From Spirochaetaceae bacterium (GTDB lineage: Bacteria; Spirochaetota; Leptospiria; Leptospirales; Leptonemataceae), in contig PBUB01000029.1 of the NCBI GenBank assembly GCA_002729885.1, positions 52,945 through 116,944 of the forward strand: a DNA stretch of 64,000 nt, given 5' to 3'. How positions within the stretch are numbered: position 1 is the first letter of the stretch; every line of letters begins with the position of its first letter. The notes under the pieces were generated by a model, which was not told the origin of the DNA, did not search any database, and saw only the letters and a program-made list of their open reading frames with translations. The position numbers and the translations under genes were made by a program. This document shows positions 27,319 to 34,960 of the stretch, one piece after another.

Positions 27319-28608
27319 GTGGAAAGAAAATCTAGAATGGAGTCCTACCGGGAAAGGGTTCGAGATCTGATTCGTGAGTCTGAGTACGGCCAGGCATTTC
27401 GAGAGATTCGCAGCGAACTGGAAAGCCAGAAAAGCGAGAGCTCCGTTCCTCAGAAGCGAGCCTGGTCTCTGTACTTTGCATGCATTTCTTTGTTTGGACT
27501 GGGACATGTGCAGCAGGCTCGTCGCTACTACCAGGAGCTTCTGGAAGTGGCCGGAGATTCTGTTAGCAGTCGCTACATCCAGGCCTATCTGGAACTACAA
27601 TCCAGAAAACCGGAAGAAGCTCTGGTAACTCTAACTTCCATTCTGGAACTGGATCCATCCGACACGCGATGTGATGCCTTAATCGAGCAATTAAAAGAGG
27701 CACCGGATTCTCTGGCTGAATACAGTCGCAAAAGAGCAGGTATCCTGGATTTCTTTCCTGGCATCGCGCCCGAGCACCGGGCCGGAGGCGAAACCGATCC
27801 CCACTTCAGCTCCGGAGTTCAAAGCTCGGGCAAGGCTCGTGATAATGAGTCTTCCAGTGACAGGGGAAAGGGCCGGCTCAATCCTATCGGTCTGAAATCC
27901 CGTGATGGTGAGCGAAACGAAGATTACTATGCGAAGCCGGAAAGAAAAGGGATTCCCACCTGGGTTATTGTAGCAATTTCCATCCTGGCTCTGGGGCTGG
28001 CAGCTGTCGCTGGCTGGAAGATGATGACATCCAGCGACGATCCTCTGATGGACTCCGATCTGCCCCGACCTCCCGGGCACAGTACCGTATTGCCGGAGGC
28101 GGCCGGGGAATTTAGTTACTTCTATGATAGCAAGGATCGAGCCGTGGAGGATTATGAAAAGGCCAGGCTGGCTATTGAAGACGGTCGAGTGAACCAGGCT
28201 CGCAAGATGCTGGGCCGGCTGGAGCGATCCAACGTAGACTTTGTATTCAAGGAACGGGCCAAAACATTGAGACAATCCATTCCACTGCCCAGAATGGAGG
28301 ACTTCACTGATTCTGTGACCATGGGAGAGATTGAAAGCGATCCCTACAGTTACAGGGATGCAGTATTTCTATGGCAGGGAACGGTGGAAACCTCCAGGCT
28401 CTCTCCTACCGGGGCGGATCTCAAGATGAGGCTCAAAGAAAGGGATGAATCGGTGCTTCTTCGATATAGCGGCGGAAATTCCGAAATCATGGACGGACTG
28501 AAGGAACTGGAGGCCGGGCATGACATCACTGTATTTGGGCGAGTGCTATCCTCGGATGAAGGCAGCAATATGATGTTTCAGCTTCTGGATTTTCGACCGG
28601 GCCGTTGA
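27319..28608 (+). CDS. TPR-like protein with one membrane helix
   Basis: This encodes 429 residues, starting at GTG 27319, 6 bases after aroQ; ATG 27337, six codons later, is an equally good start. Residues 1-140 form TPR-like helices (YFACISLFGLGHVQQARRYYQEL, PEEALVTLTSILELDPSD). A polar linker leads to a membrane helix (about 214-232), then a helical part and a C-terminal beta-barrel-like domain (FLWQGTVETSRL ... HDITVFGRVLSSDE) resembling an OB fold. The N-terminus is probably cytoplasmic and the C-terminus outside. Function unknown; the link to aroBQ is positional only. Confidence 0.78.
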   Translation: MERKSRMESYRERVRDLIRESEYGQAFREIRSELESQKSESSVPQKRAWSLYFACISLFGLGHVQQARRYYQELLEVAGDSVSSRYIQAYLELQSRKPEEALVTLTSILELDPSDTRCDALIEQLKEAPDSLAEYSRKRAGILDFFPGIAPEHRAGGETDPHFSSGVQSSGKARDNESSSDRGKGRLNPIGLKSRDGERNEDYYAKPERKGIPTWVIVAISILALGLAAVAGWKMMTSSDDPLMDSDLPRPPGHSTVLPEAAGEFSYFYDSKDRAVEDYEKARLAIEDGRVNQARKMLGRLERSNVDFVFKERAKTLRQSIPLPRMEDFTDSVTMGEIESDPYSYRDAVFLWQGTVETSRLSPTGADLKMRLKERDESVLLRYSGGNSEIMDGLKELEAGHDITVFGRVLSSDEGSNMMFQLLDFRPGR

Positions 28609-28937
28609 ACCGGGGCTTGACAACTCCAGGTTTCCAGTGTTCTATAGTAGAGTGGCATGGAGCCGGGGGAAACGGGCTGCGAGTTGACCTGCGATTGTGG
28701 AACAGTCTGGATCGCTGGTTCCAGGAATGGCCTGACTGCCGGATTCAGAAATAGCAGGGTCGCAATGGGGAAGGATCCTTTTTTGGGCCTGGAAGTCAGG
28801 TTACTGGCGCAGAGCCAGGGATTCGAGTTCCCTGCAACTGCCTGAAACTCCTTGAAGTGCAAAAATAGTGCAATTCTAGCTGTTATCTGCCATAAAGTTT
28901 TTCATCCCATTTCCGAAGGAAGTAAGGGAGGCCTGAT
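28609..28937. other. Gene-free spacer with a possible promoter
   Basis: The 329 bases hold no convincing gene; a 62-codon frame at 28657-28845 has no ribosome binding site or recognisable product. TTGACA (28617-28622) and TATAGT (28643-28648) look like sigma-70 boxes, but the 20-base spacing is long, so the promoter is tentative. Confidence 0.4.
28617..28648 (+). promoter_or_regulatory. Candidate sigma-70 promoter, long spacer
   Basis: A perfect TTGACA at 28617-28622 is followed after 20 bases by TATAGT at 28643-28648. It points toward the small gene at 28938. The spacer is 3 bases longer than the optimum, so activity is uncertain. Confidence 0.3.
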
Positions 28938-29288
28938 ATGATTGGCTCAGTAGGAACATCAAATCTATCAGCGTATGTGCCCCGAGAGGGCACTGAGAGG
29001 CCCGTTGCATCCAGTCAAAACCAGCCGGATCTAATGCCCATGCGGCGTCCCGGTGAGGAGCTGCACGCTTCCAGAAAAGTCTCCGAGAATCAACCGGAAG
29101 AATCCAGGAAAGAAGTGAAGAAGGATCCAGAATTTCTGCTTCACCATACCCGGGCTACTCTGGAAGAGAGAATGAAGCAGGTGCTAAGCGAGCATGACAT
29201 CAAGATGCTACTCTATATGACTGCACCGCTGCCTCGCACAGCAGATACTATGCCCGAGCCTGGCCAGCTTTTTGACGTAACTGGCTGA
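28938..29288 (+). CDS. Hypothetical small soluble protein
   Basis: This encodes 116 residues, with a strong ribosome binding site (GGGAGG) before ATG 28938. The N-terminal 65 residues are polar, Pro/Ser/Glu-rich and probably disordered. A helical part follows (HHTRATLEERMKQVLSEHDIKMLLYMTA), then a Pro-rich end. No signal peptide or membrane helix. The amphipathic helix near residues 70-95 may bind a partner. I do not recognise a family. Confidence 0.6.
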   Translation: MIGSVGTSNLSAYVPREGTERPVASSQNQPDLMPMRRPGEELHASRKVSENQPEESRKEVKKDPEFLLHHTRATLEERMKQVLSEHDIKMLLYMTAPLPRTADTMPEPGQLFDVTG

Positions 29289-29435
29289 GTACTCTGACGC
29301 AGCAGATTTCCTGGAATTTGGATGGGTGGCTAGTTGGGTCGTCGAAAGCCCCACCATTGCTCTGCAAATATCAGAGTCTGGTAGCTCTGATGAGATTAAG
29401 GGATAAAAGAGTTCCGCCGTTGCGGAAAGGAAAAG

Positions 29436-29461
29436 AGGTCAGTGCCTGATGGCACCGACCT
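29436..29461 (-). terminator. Intrinsic terminator of the small minus-strand gene
   Basis: The 11-base arms 29436-29446 and 29451-29461 pair with one mismatch around a 4-base loop. On the minus strand the stem is followed by CTTTTCCTTT, a broken U-rich tract. The stem begins within the stop codon of the gene ending at 29461. Confidence 0.7.
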
Positions 29462-29622
29462 TATTTAGCTTCAAGTTCAGCTTTTCTGGCATTCAGTGCC
29501 TGAGCATACTGGCTGGTATCGCCCTTCATATGCTCCTGAGTCTTCTTGATAGCATCGTTGATTTCTTGTAGAGTCATTCGATTGATTTTCTTGTTCTTCT
29601 TTTGCTCTTCCGCTTCCGCCAT
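29461..29622 (-). CDS. Very small charged helical protein
   Basis: This encodes 53 residues from ATG 29622, which has GGAGG 9 bases upstream. The frame is open further upstream, but that part crosses an inverted repeat and lacks a start signal. The product is strongly charged and helical (EAEEQKKNKKINRMTLQEINDAIKK in part), with no membrane segment. It might be an RNA- or protein-binding helix hairpin. The strong ribosome binding site plus an own terminator make a real gene likely. Family unknown. Confidence 0.65.
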   Translation of the reverse strand: MAEAEEQKKNKKINRMTLQEINDAIKKTQEHMKGDTSQYAQALNARKAELEAK

Positions 29623-29693
29623 TGCCGGGCCCTCCAAAAAGGTCAGAGTTTCTACGACGATCAGGAAAACAAGCAGAATCAGCCCGGGATCGG

Positions 29694-29731
29694 CTCCTTT
29701 GCGAGGTTCGGTGAAGAGCCTCGCAAAGGAG
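29694..29731. repeat. 13-bp perfect inverted repeat
   Basis: CTCCTTTGCGAGG (29694-29706) and its exact complement (29719-29731) are separated by 12 bases. It lies upstream of the small gene starting at 29622 (minus strand), so it is a candidate operator or leader hairpin. No T-run follows on either strand. Confidence 0.75.
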
Positions 29732-29786
29732 ATCAGGGAGAGTCTATTGGAAGATGGGGCCTGTAGCACAGGGCCCAGGTCAGACC

Positions 29787-29876
29787 GTTGCTACAAGGAG
29801 CCTGAGTCGGACTCCGCAGAGAGCCCCCTACCGGTTGCGACAAGGAGCCTCGGCCGGACTCCGCAGAGAGCCCGGA
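29787..29876. repeat. 47-bp tandem duplication
   Basis: Copies start at GTTGC 29787 and 29834, 47 bases apart, sharing ACAAGGAGCCT and CGGACTCCGCAGAGAGCCC. It sits between the small minus-strand gene and the Xer recombinase gene 3' end. Non-coding. Confidence 0.8.
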
Positions 29877-29892
29877 CTAATGGTCTCCAGGA

Positions 29893-30885
29893 TCAATGGC
29901 CTCTGGGATGACAATTTCGGTAGATATCTCTTAGCCGGTTTTTGCTCACCGAGGTATAGATCTGAGTGGTGGACAGACTACTATGACCCAGCATCTCCTG
30001 TACAGCCCGGATGTCTGCACCTTCGTTCAGTAGATCCGTGGCAAAGGAATGCCTCAGTTTGTGCGGATGCAATTTGCTCAGTCCCAGCTGACGGGCATAC
30101 TTTTGCATTCTATCCCTGACTCCGCGATCTGTTAATGGGCCACCTCTGGCGTTGCAGAACAGGGCTCCGTTGGCCGGTCTCAACTGAGGGCGAAGCTTCA
30201 TATATTTTGAAAGAGCGACCCTGGCTTCCTCGCCAACAAATACGATCCGTTGCTTTCGGCCCTTTCCCGTGATCTTGATTCGGTCTGGCAGGTTTTCAAC
30301 GTCTTCCAGCTCCAGGGAAAGCAACTCTGAAATTCTCATTCCGGTGGAATAAAGCACTTCGAATATGGCCCGATCCCGAAATTGCACTGCTTCGCCCACA
30401 TCTTTGCGCAATCTTCGATTGGGTTCTGATGTCTCGGTGGGAGCTTCCAGTACCTCCTCCAGTTCTCCGGGACGCAGAACACCCGGTAATGCTCTGTAGA
30501 ATCTGGGTGAGGGCAGGTCTCTGGCCGGGTTGGACTGAATCTTTCCCTGTTTCATAAGCTGCCGAAAGAACAGTCGAAGCGTCGACAGTTTGCGGGCCTG
30601 GCTGCGCGCAGATAGCTTTCTATGATTGCTCTTACCTGTAACAGCTTCTGGATTGCTCTTCAAAGGATTTCTTGCAAAGTCCACGCCGGTGCGAGCGGTA
30701 AAAAAGGATCTCAGGATACGAGCATCGCACTGCTCTGGATGCAGTTGTTCTTTTTGAAGGAATAGAAGGAATTCTTCAAGATCGGCAAGATAGGCCCGTA
30801 CACTATGGGGGGAAAGATCTCTTTCTACCTCCAGGTTGGTTCTAAAGCTCTGTAGATAGTTCTGGTATTCTTCCGCAACGGCCAC
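29893..30885 (-). CDS. Tyrosine recombinase, XerC/XerD type
   Basis: This encodes 330 residues with a GTG start at 30885. Xer recombinases resolve chromosome dimers at dif by cutting and joining DNA through a tyrosine. The N-terminal SAM-like DNA-binding domain (about 5-130) has an extra stretch (about 72-98) not usual in Xer. The catalytic domain shows all key residues: Arg in TGMRISEL, Lys in GKGRKQR, HxxR in HKLRHSFAT, His in LGHSSL and Tyr in TTQIYTSV. It stands alone with no integron, phage or transposon genes nearby, so a housekeeping Xer is likelier than an element integrase. XerC versus XerD cannot be decided here. Confidence 0.9.
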   Translation of the reverse strand: MAVAEEYQNYLQSFRTNLEVERDLSPHSVRAYLADLEEFLLFLQKEQLHPEQCDARILRSFFTARTGVDFARNPLKSNPEAVTGKSNHRKLSARSQARKLSTLRLFFRQLMKQGKIQSNPARDLPSPRFYRALPGVLRPGELEEVLEAPTETSEPNRRLRKDVGEAVQFRDRAIFEVLYSTGMRISELLSLELEDVENLPDRIKITGKGRKQRIVFVGEEARVALSKYMKLRPQLRPANGALFCNARGGPLTDRGVRDRMQKYARQLGLSKLHPHKLRHSFATDLLNEGADIRAVQEMLGHSSLSTTQIYTSVSKNRLRDIYRNCHPRGH

Positions 30886-31002
30886 GTTTCCATTTTCGGC
30901 AGATACAGTGGTACCCTGGAGCCCGTACCCGGCATTTTCCGGGATTCACCGGCGCCAAATAGATGGGACTGCCAGAAAAGAGAGCTCTGCCAGCAAGAAT
31001 AT

Positions 31003-31965
31003 CTACGAAGATTTCAGAAATGACTTCAGCTTTTCGCGCAGGTTATGCACATCTTCCAGAAATTCCATTCTGGGTTCTTCAGGCGATAGGATCTCGATGG
31101 ACTCACCAAAGGAGCGGATGACTTCCCGAAACCAGGCTCTGTCTCGAATGGAACACCGGGCTTTTTTCCAGCCCTTGCGATCCGGATAATCCTCCACTGA
31201 AGTGAGACTGACGATTCTTTCCAGGTTCTTTTGAACGGAACCCCGAAATACTACCGTGGCCTCTTCCGAGCTCTCCAGAGGATTCTTGATGTAGGAATTC
31301 CTTATCATGGATGCCAGATCGGAAGGAGGTTCCTTGCTTCGGGTTTGATCCAGTATCTTGATTTCACCGGCTCGATCCAGGCGAAAATACCTGGGGGCTT
31401 CTCTGGTTTGATCCCAGCCTACCAGATACATAAGTCCAACATGAGTTACCACGGCCCAGGGATCCACGAAGCGAGTTTCCATGGACTGCTGATTTCGATC
31501 AGGATAGAGAAATTCAACAGTCTTCTTTTGACTCAGTGCTTCCTCGATGGATCGTCGGCTTTCATCGGCAGTGGGTGGTTTCTCAAAGATTACCTGAGTT
31601 TTTCCCAGGCTTTCCAGAACACCGCTTAACTCCTCCTGGTTCAGTCCCTGATCGGTGCGAAAGGACAGGTCCTTTTGAATTGCATCCATCAAATCCGACC
31701 ATTCTGCGGCCGAAAGAGCCAGTGGACGTTCCATGCCCTGCGGAAATTCCAGAGTTACCTCATCGCCTTCAATTGCGATATCAACGTAATCCCCCGGAGA
31801 AAAGGGAGGAACTCCCAGCATGATCAGGTTATCCAGATCCTCGGTGAATTTCTTTCGATCTCTGTATCCGCTGAGGGACATGAGCTTTTCAATTTTGATT
31901 CCCGGATTCGCATGGATTACAGGAATTAAAGAAATCAGCCGTTTGAGTTTATCGGGAGTGGGCAT
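31003..31965 (-). CDS. WYL-domain transcriptional regulator 2 (PafC-like)
   Basis: This encodes 320 residues. The N-terminus has a helix-turn-helix-like region (about 5-50), and the middle and C-terminus match WYL regulators: FVDPWAVVTHVGLMYLVGWDQTREAPRYFRLDRAGEI in pieces, then the C-terminal WCX-like extension. WYL domains are thought to sense nucleic acids or nucleotides; in actinobacteria PafB and PafC form a pair that activates DNA damage genes. The start lies 1 base past the stop of another WYL gene, matching the PafBC arrangement. Targets unknown. Confidence 0.85.
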   Translation of the reverse strand: MPTPDKLKRLISLIPVIHANPGIKIEKLMSLSGYRDRKKFTEDLDNLIMLGVPPFSPGDYVDIAIEGDEVTLEFPQGMERPLALSAAEWSDLMDAIQKDLSFRTDQGLNQEELSGVLESLGKTQVIFEKPPTADESRRSIEEALSQKKTVEFLYPDRNQQSMETRFVDPWAVVTHVGLMYLVGWDQTREAPRYFRLDRAGEIKILDQTRSKEPPSDLASMIRNSYIKNPLESSEEATVVFRGSVQKNLERIVSLTSVEDYPDRKGWKKARCSIRDRAWFREVIRSFGESIEILSPEEPRMEFLEDVHNLREKLKSFLKSS

Positions 31966-31966
31966 A

Positions 31967-32980
31967 CTAACTGTACAGCTCCTGGATTTCCTGAAGGAAA
32001 TCGTTCATACGCGAAGCAGACTGGGAATCCATGCGAATCAGTGCCTCCGGTCTCTGTAGAATCCATCGAAAAAGTGCTCGCTCATTGGTTGTCTGGATTC
32101 GGTAGGTTTCGCCTTCCTTGCTTACTTTGTCCTCGGGCATTCCGGAAAGAAAGTTGGAAAACATGGGAGCAAAGTCCTGAGAGATCTCCAACTCTATGGA
32201 ATGACCTTCGTGAATCTGAATCCCCAGAGGATGCAGCGACATGGATTTAAGGTCGAAGTTCCTGTCTGGCTTGAAGGTAGCCTCGCTCATTTCCAGGGTA
32301 TGGAATCTTTCCAGATAATAAAAACGCACCTCGCCGCTTTCCCTGGATCGAGCCACCAGGCACCATCGGCCACGGTAATAGATTAATCCGCGACTTTCCA
32401 GGGTTCTTTTCTCTCTGCCTCCGGACGCTGGCTCATATTGACCCAGCAGGACCCTGGATTTCATCAAGGCTTCCTGGACGGTATTTAGATGCGAAGATAT
32501 TTGTGGATCACCCTGGTTTTCCAGAACGGGGCTCTGGCCAGGTAAGTCTCCCGGCAAATTGTTGTAGAACAGTTTGATGTAGATGGATGTCAGGTTCTCT
32601 CTGCGATCGCCGTCCGATTCAGACTCAAGAGCACGCAGAAGGAGGGAAGCCAGGGATTCTCGCTGCCGTGGGCTAAGTGTAATTCGATCCAGATGTTCCG
32701 GGGCATCCTCCGGAATGTAGATATGGCTGTCTGCCATGCCCACTCGATCGGGCATCGCTTCACCGGGAGAGTAATGCTTCAGTTTCAGTCCCAGCTTCTT
32801 TAGATCTTCTTTATCCCTTTCGAACTTTCTACGGGCGGACTCCGGTCCTCCAGTATAGGCCAGAGGCATAAGAGTTCGAATCTCTTCAAAGCTCAGTCCA
32901 CCTGGCCTTTGCAGAAACGTGAGGTACAGACATCCCAGACGTTCTGACTTGGGCATTCGATCTGTTTCCTGCATATCCAT
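31967..32980 (-). CDS. WYL-domain transcriptional regulator 1 (PafB-like)
   Basis: This encodes 337 residues. The N-terminal 70 form a winged-helix-like domain (FEEIRTLMPL ... ARRKFERDKEDLKKLGL). The WYL-like core follows at about 170-240 (RGLIYYRGRWCLVARSRESGEVRFYYLERF in pieces; the W-L pair is kept while the Y is replaced), then a C-terminal extension. It abuts the second WYL gene (1-base gap), so the two proteins are probably made together and may act as a heterodimer. It is divergent from the alpha/beta hydrolase gene only 27-48 bases away. Confidence 0.85.
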   Translation of the reverse strand: MDMQETDRMPKSERLGCLYLTFLQRPGGLSFEEIRTLMPLAYTGGPESARRKFERDKEDLKKLGLKLKHYSPGEAMPDRVGMADSHIYIPEDAPEHLDRITLSPRQRESLASLLLRALESESDGDRRENLTSIYIKLFYNNLPGDLPGQSPVLENQGDPQISSHLNTVQEALMKSRVLLGQYEPASGGREKRTLESRGLIYYRGRWCLVARSRESGEVRFYYLERFHTLEMSEATFKPDRNFDLKSMSLHPLGIQIHEGHSIELEISQDFAPMFSNFLSGMPEDKVSKEGETYRIQTTNERALFRWILQRPEALIRMDSQSASRMNDFLQEIQELYS

Positions 32981-33028
32981 AATCTAAATCGGTATTGATT
33001 CCTGAGTTTGATATGTGCTCATGGGGCC

Positions 33029-34039
33029 ATGGGTTTCTACGGCCGTGGCCTCAGCATTGTTATCCGCATGTTCAGAGGCCTCCGCTCCTATGGCAAGCAT
33101 TCCCGAATAATGCTGAATGGTCGTGAGGCTCTGAGGGTGCTTCCTGAATCTGGCTCAATACGGGGAACTTTGCTGGCAGTCCATGGAATGACCGCAAAAG
33201 GAAATGAGGATTCCAGGATTCATGTTCTGGCAAGCGCCTTTGCTGCCAACGGGTACGAAGTCATTTTACCAGACTACAAAGAAATTAGAAGCCTTACTAT
33301 AGATCCCAGAAGCATTGAGTTTATGGAAGATGATTTGATGTCTCTGGCCGAGCTGGACGATCGAGGACCGGTGGGAGTTTTCTCTGCATCATTTTCCGGT
33401 TCCCTGGCCATGGTGGCGGCTTCCGGGAAGGCTGCCAGCTCAGTGAAATCCATGTTACTGGTGGGCCCCTTTGGCCATGTGATGTCTGTTGTGGAGCATC
33501 TGTTTGATGCTGAAGATCGGGATCCCTATGGATTCTTTGTGGTACTCAAGAATTTCCTTCCCGGCAGTAGCAAGAAGACCATAGCATTGAGGCATTGTTT
33601 CGAACAGGCTGCTCTGGACAACGGGCTGCAGCGAAATCCACGGCAATTGCCAGGGGCGCTGGCGGAAGTCAGTCCTGCCATTCGTAAAGAGTTCTATCGA
33701 ATCCTGCATGACGGAGCCTACAGACGAGAAACGAAAGACCGGATCTTGAATGATCCCCGTTGCAAGCGAATCGCTCAAAGAATTGATGTTATTCAGCATT
33801 GTCCCGATATTAAGGCCGCCATTACATTGATCCATGGAGACAGAGATAATGTAATTCCTCCGGGAGAATCCAGGTTACTATTCGACCATCTACGAGACCA
33901 TGTTCCGGCCCGGGTTTGTTTTACTCCATTGATCTCCCATGGAACGGTGCAGTTTGGCCTGGATCTGCCGCTTAGAGTGCACCAGGTGGTATCTACTATG
34001 TCTTCCTTTCTGCAGGAACTGGAAGCACCAATCAAATAA
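33029..34039 (+). CDS. Alpha/beta hydrolase
   Basis: This encodes about 336 residues from ATG 33029; the frame is open to a TTG at 33008, which would add 7 residues. The fold signatures are GTLLAVHGMTAKGNED, the nucleophile elbow SASFSG (Ser, with Ala in the usual first Gly place), an acid in LIHGDRDNVIPP and a late His (LISHGTVQF). No signal peptide is evident. The closest general match is to serine esterase or lipase-like enzymes of unknown substrate. It is divergent from the WYL pair, with which it could share control. Confidence 0.8.
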   Translation: MGFYGRGLSIVIRMFRGLRSYGKHSRIMLNGREALRVLPESGSIRGTLLAVHGMTAKGNEDSRIHVLASAFAANGYEVILPDYKEIRSLTIDPRSIEFMEDDLMSLAELDDRGPVGVFSASFSGSLAMVAASGKAASSVKSMLLVGPFGHVMSVVEHLFDAEDRDPYGFFVVLKNFLPGSSKKTIALRHCFEQAALDNGLQRNPRQLPGALAEVSPAIRKEFYRILHDGAYRRETKDRILNDPRCKRIAQRIDVIQHCPDIKAAITLIHGDRDNVIPPGESRLLFDHLRDHVPARVCFTPLISHGTVQFGLDLPLRVHQVVSTMSSFLQELEAPIK

Positions 34040-34222
34040 GCTGCAATAAGCCGCGGTTGCCAGCTCATTAAAGCGGGTGCGATTCAAAGGCCAGTTAGTC
34101 TAGATGCGTCCTGATGGGATGCCGAATTGGCCACATTGTTGGGTTCCAATGGATTCTGAGGGCCCTGGCAGTGTGCACGATCTGAAAGCGCTTTAAACAG
34201 TCAGTGGAGATTAACTGCGCAG

Positions 34223-34651
34223 CTATTCCGGACTATGCAGAGGGCGGATGCCTGTTTTCCGGAATTCCAGATATTCCTGAATGATTCGGCTATGATCGAA
34301 AGCCAGCTCATAGGATTGCAGTTCAGCCTCGGCCACAACTACTACAGCTGCGGCATCATCGCCGGCCACCGGTCTCTGGTCTGCATGGGCCAGAAACACC
34401 ACCGACATGGTATGCCGCCTGGGATCTCGTGCTGGATCGGAATAAACGTAGAAAAGTTCATCCAGAGTGATATGCAGTCCCGTTTCTTCCCGGGCTTCTC
34501 GAATGGCTGCTTTTTCTACTGGCTCCCATTCATCTACAAAACCTCCGGGCAGGGCATAGCCATGCGGAGGATTCTTTCTTTCGATGAGTACAATTCCGTC
34601 GGAAAGTCGGATGATCAGGTCTACAGTGGGTACCGGGTTCCGGTATTCCAT
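34223..34651 (-). CDS. Nudix hydrolase
   Basis: This encodes 142 residues. The Nudix box is complete (GGFVDEWEPVEKAAIREARE then ETGL), with the metal-binding REAREETG. The N-terminal PTVDLIIRLSDGIVLIERKNPPHGYALPGG is typical of ADP-ribose or nucleoside diphosphate-type members. It starts 1 base after the stop of a 93-residue gene and is the last gene after the glycine cleavage genes. Substrate unknown; ADP-ribose-like sugars are a guess. Confidence 0.88.
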   Translation of the reverse strand: MEYRNPVPTVDLIIRLSDGIVLIERKNPPHGYALPGGFVDEWEPVEKAAIREAREETGLHITLDELFYVYSDPARDPRRHTMSVVFLAHADQRPVAGDDAAAVVVVAEAELQSYELAFDHSRIIQEYLEFRKTGIRPLHSPE

Positions 34652-34652
34652 G

Positions 34653-34934
34653 TTATTTCTTTTCTGGATCGGTGACTTTGAGCTTCACTTTGGTTTTCCA
34701 GGGACGGTACGGGGCCAGGGCCTCCATCCGTTTCTCTGGAACATAGAAGATTCGCTCGCCGTATTTTACGATGATGCCTTTGTAATGGGCAAAACGGGTC
34801 TGGTGGTCAATCAGTCCTACTTCCTCAACAGCATTCCAGTTTTCGCAGGTTTTCAGTACCGGGATATGCCTTAGATGTAGCTCACGTACAGTACCGTTCT
34901 TTACAGAGTCACGTAGAACCTTTTCCCATTCCAT
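34653..34934 (-). CDS. Hypothetical 93-residue protein
   Basis: This encodes 93 residues with no signal peptide or membrane helix. It appears alpha/beta and basic (YKGIIVKYGERIFYVPEKR, then a Lys-rich end). It lies 26 bases after gcvPB and 1 base before the Nudix gene, so it is likely co-transcribed with both. Family not recognised. Confidence 0.6.
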   Translation of the reverse strand: MEWEKVLRDSVKNGTVRELHLRHIPVLKTCENWNAVEEVGLIDHQTRFAHYKGIIVKYGERIFYVPEKRMEALAPYRPWKTKVKLKVTDPEKK

Positions 34935-34960
34935 ACCGGATTACACTGGTCCTCGTGCTG

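Noticed and set aside
28657..28845. 62-codon gene after the possible TTGACA/TATAGT promoter
   Set aside because: The ATG has no ribosome binding site and the product is not recognisable; the promoter more likely serves the gene at 28938, if it is active.
29893..30885. Xer recombinase as a mobile-element integrase
   Set aside because: No phage, transposon or cargo genes, no flanking att-like repeats seen, and base composition equals its neighbours.
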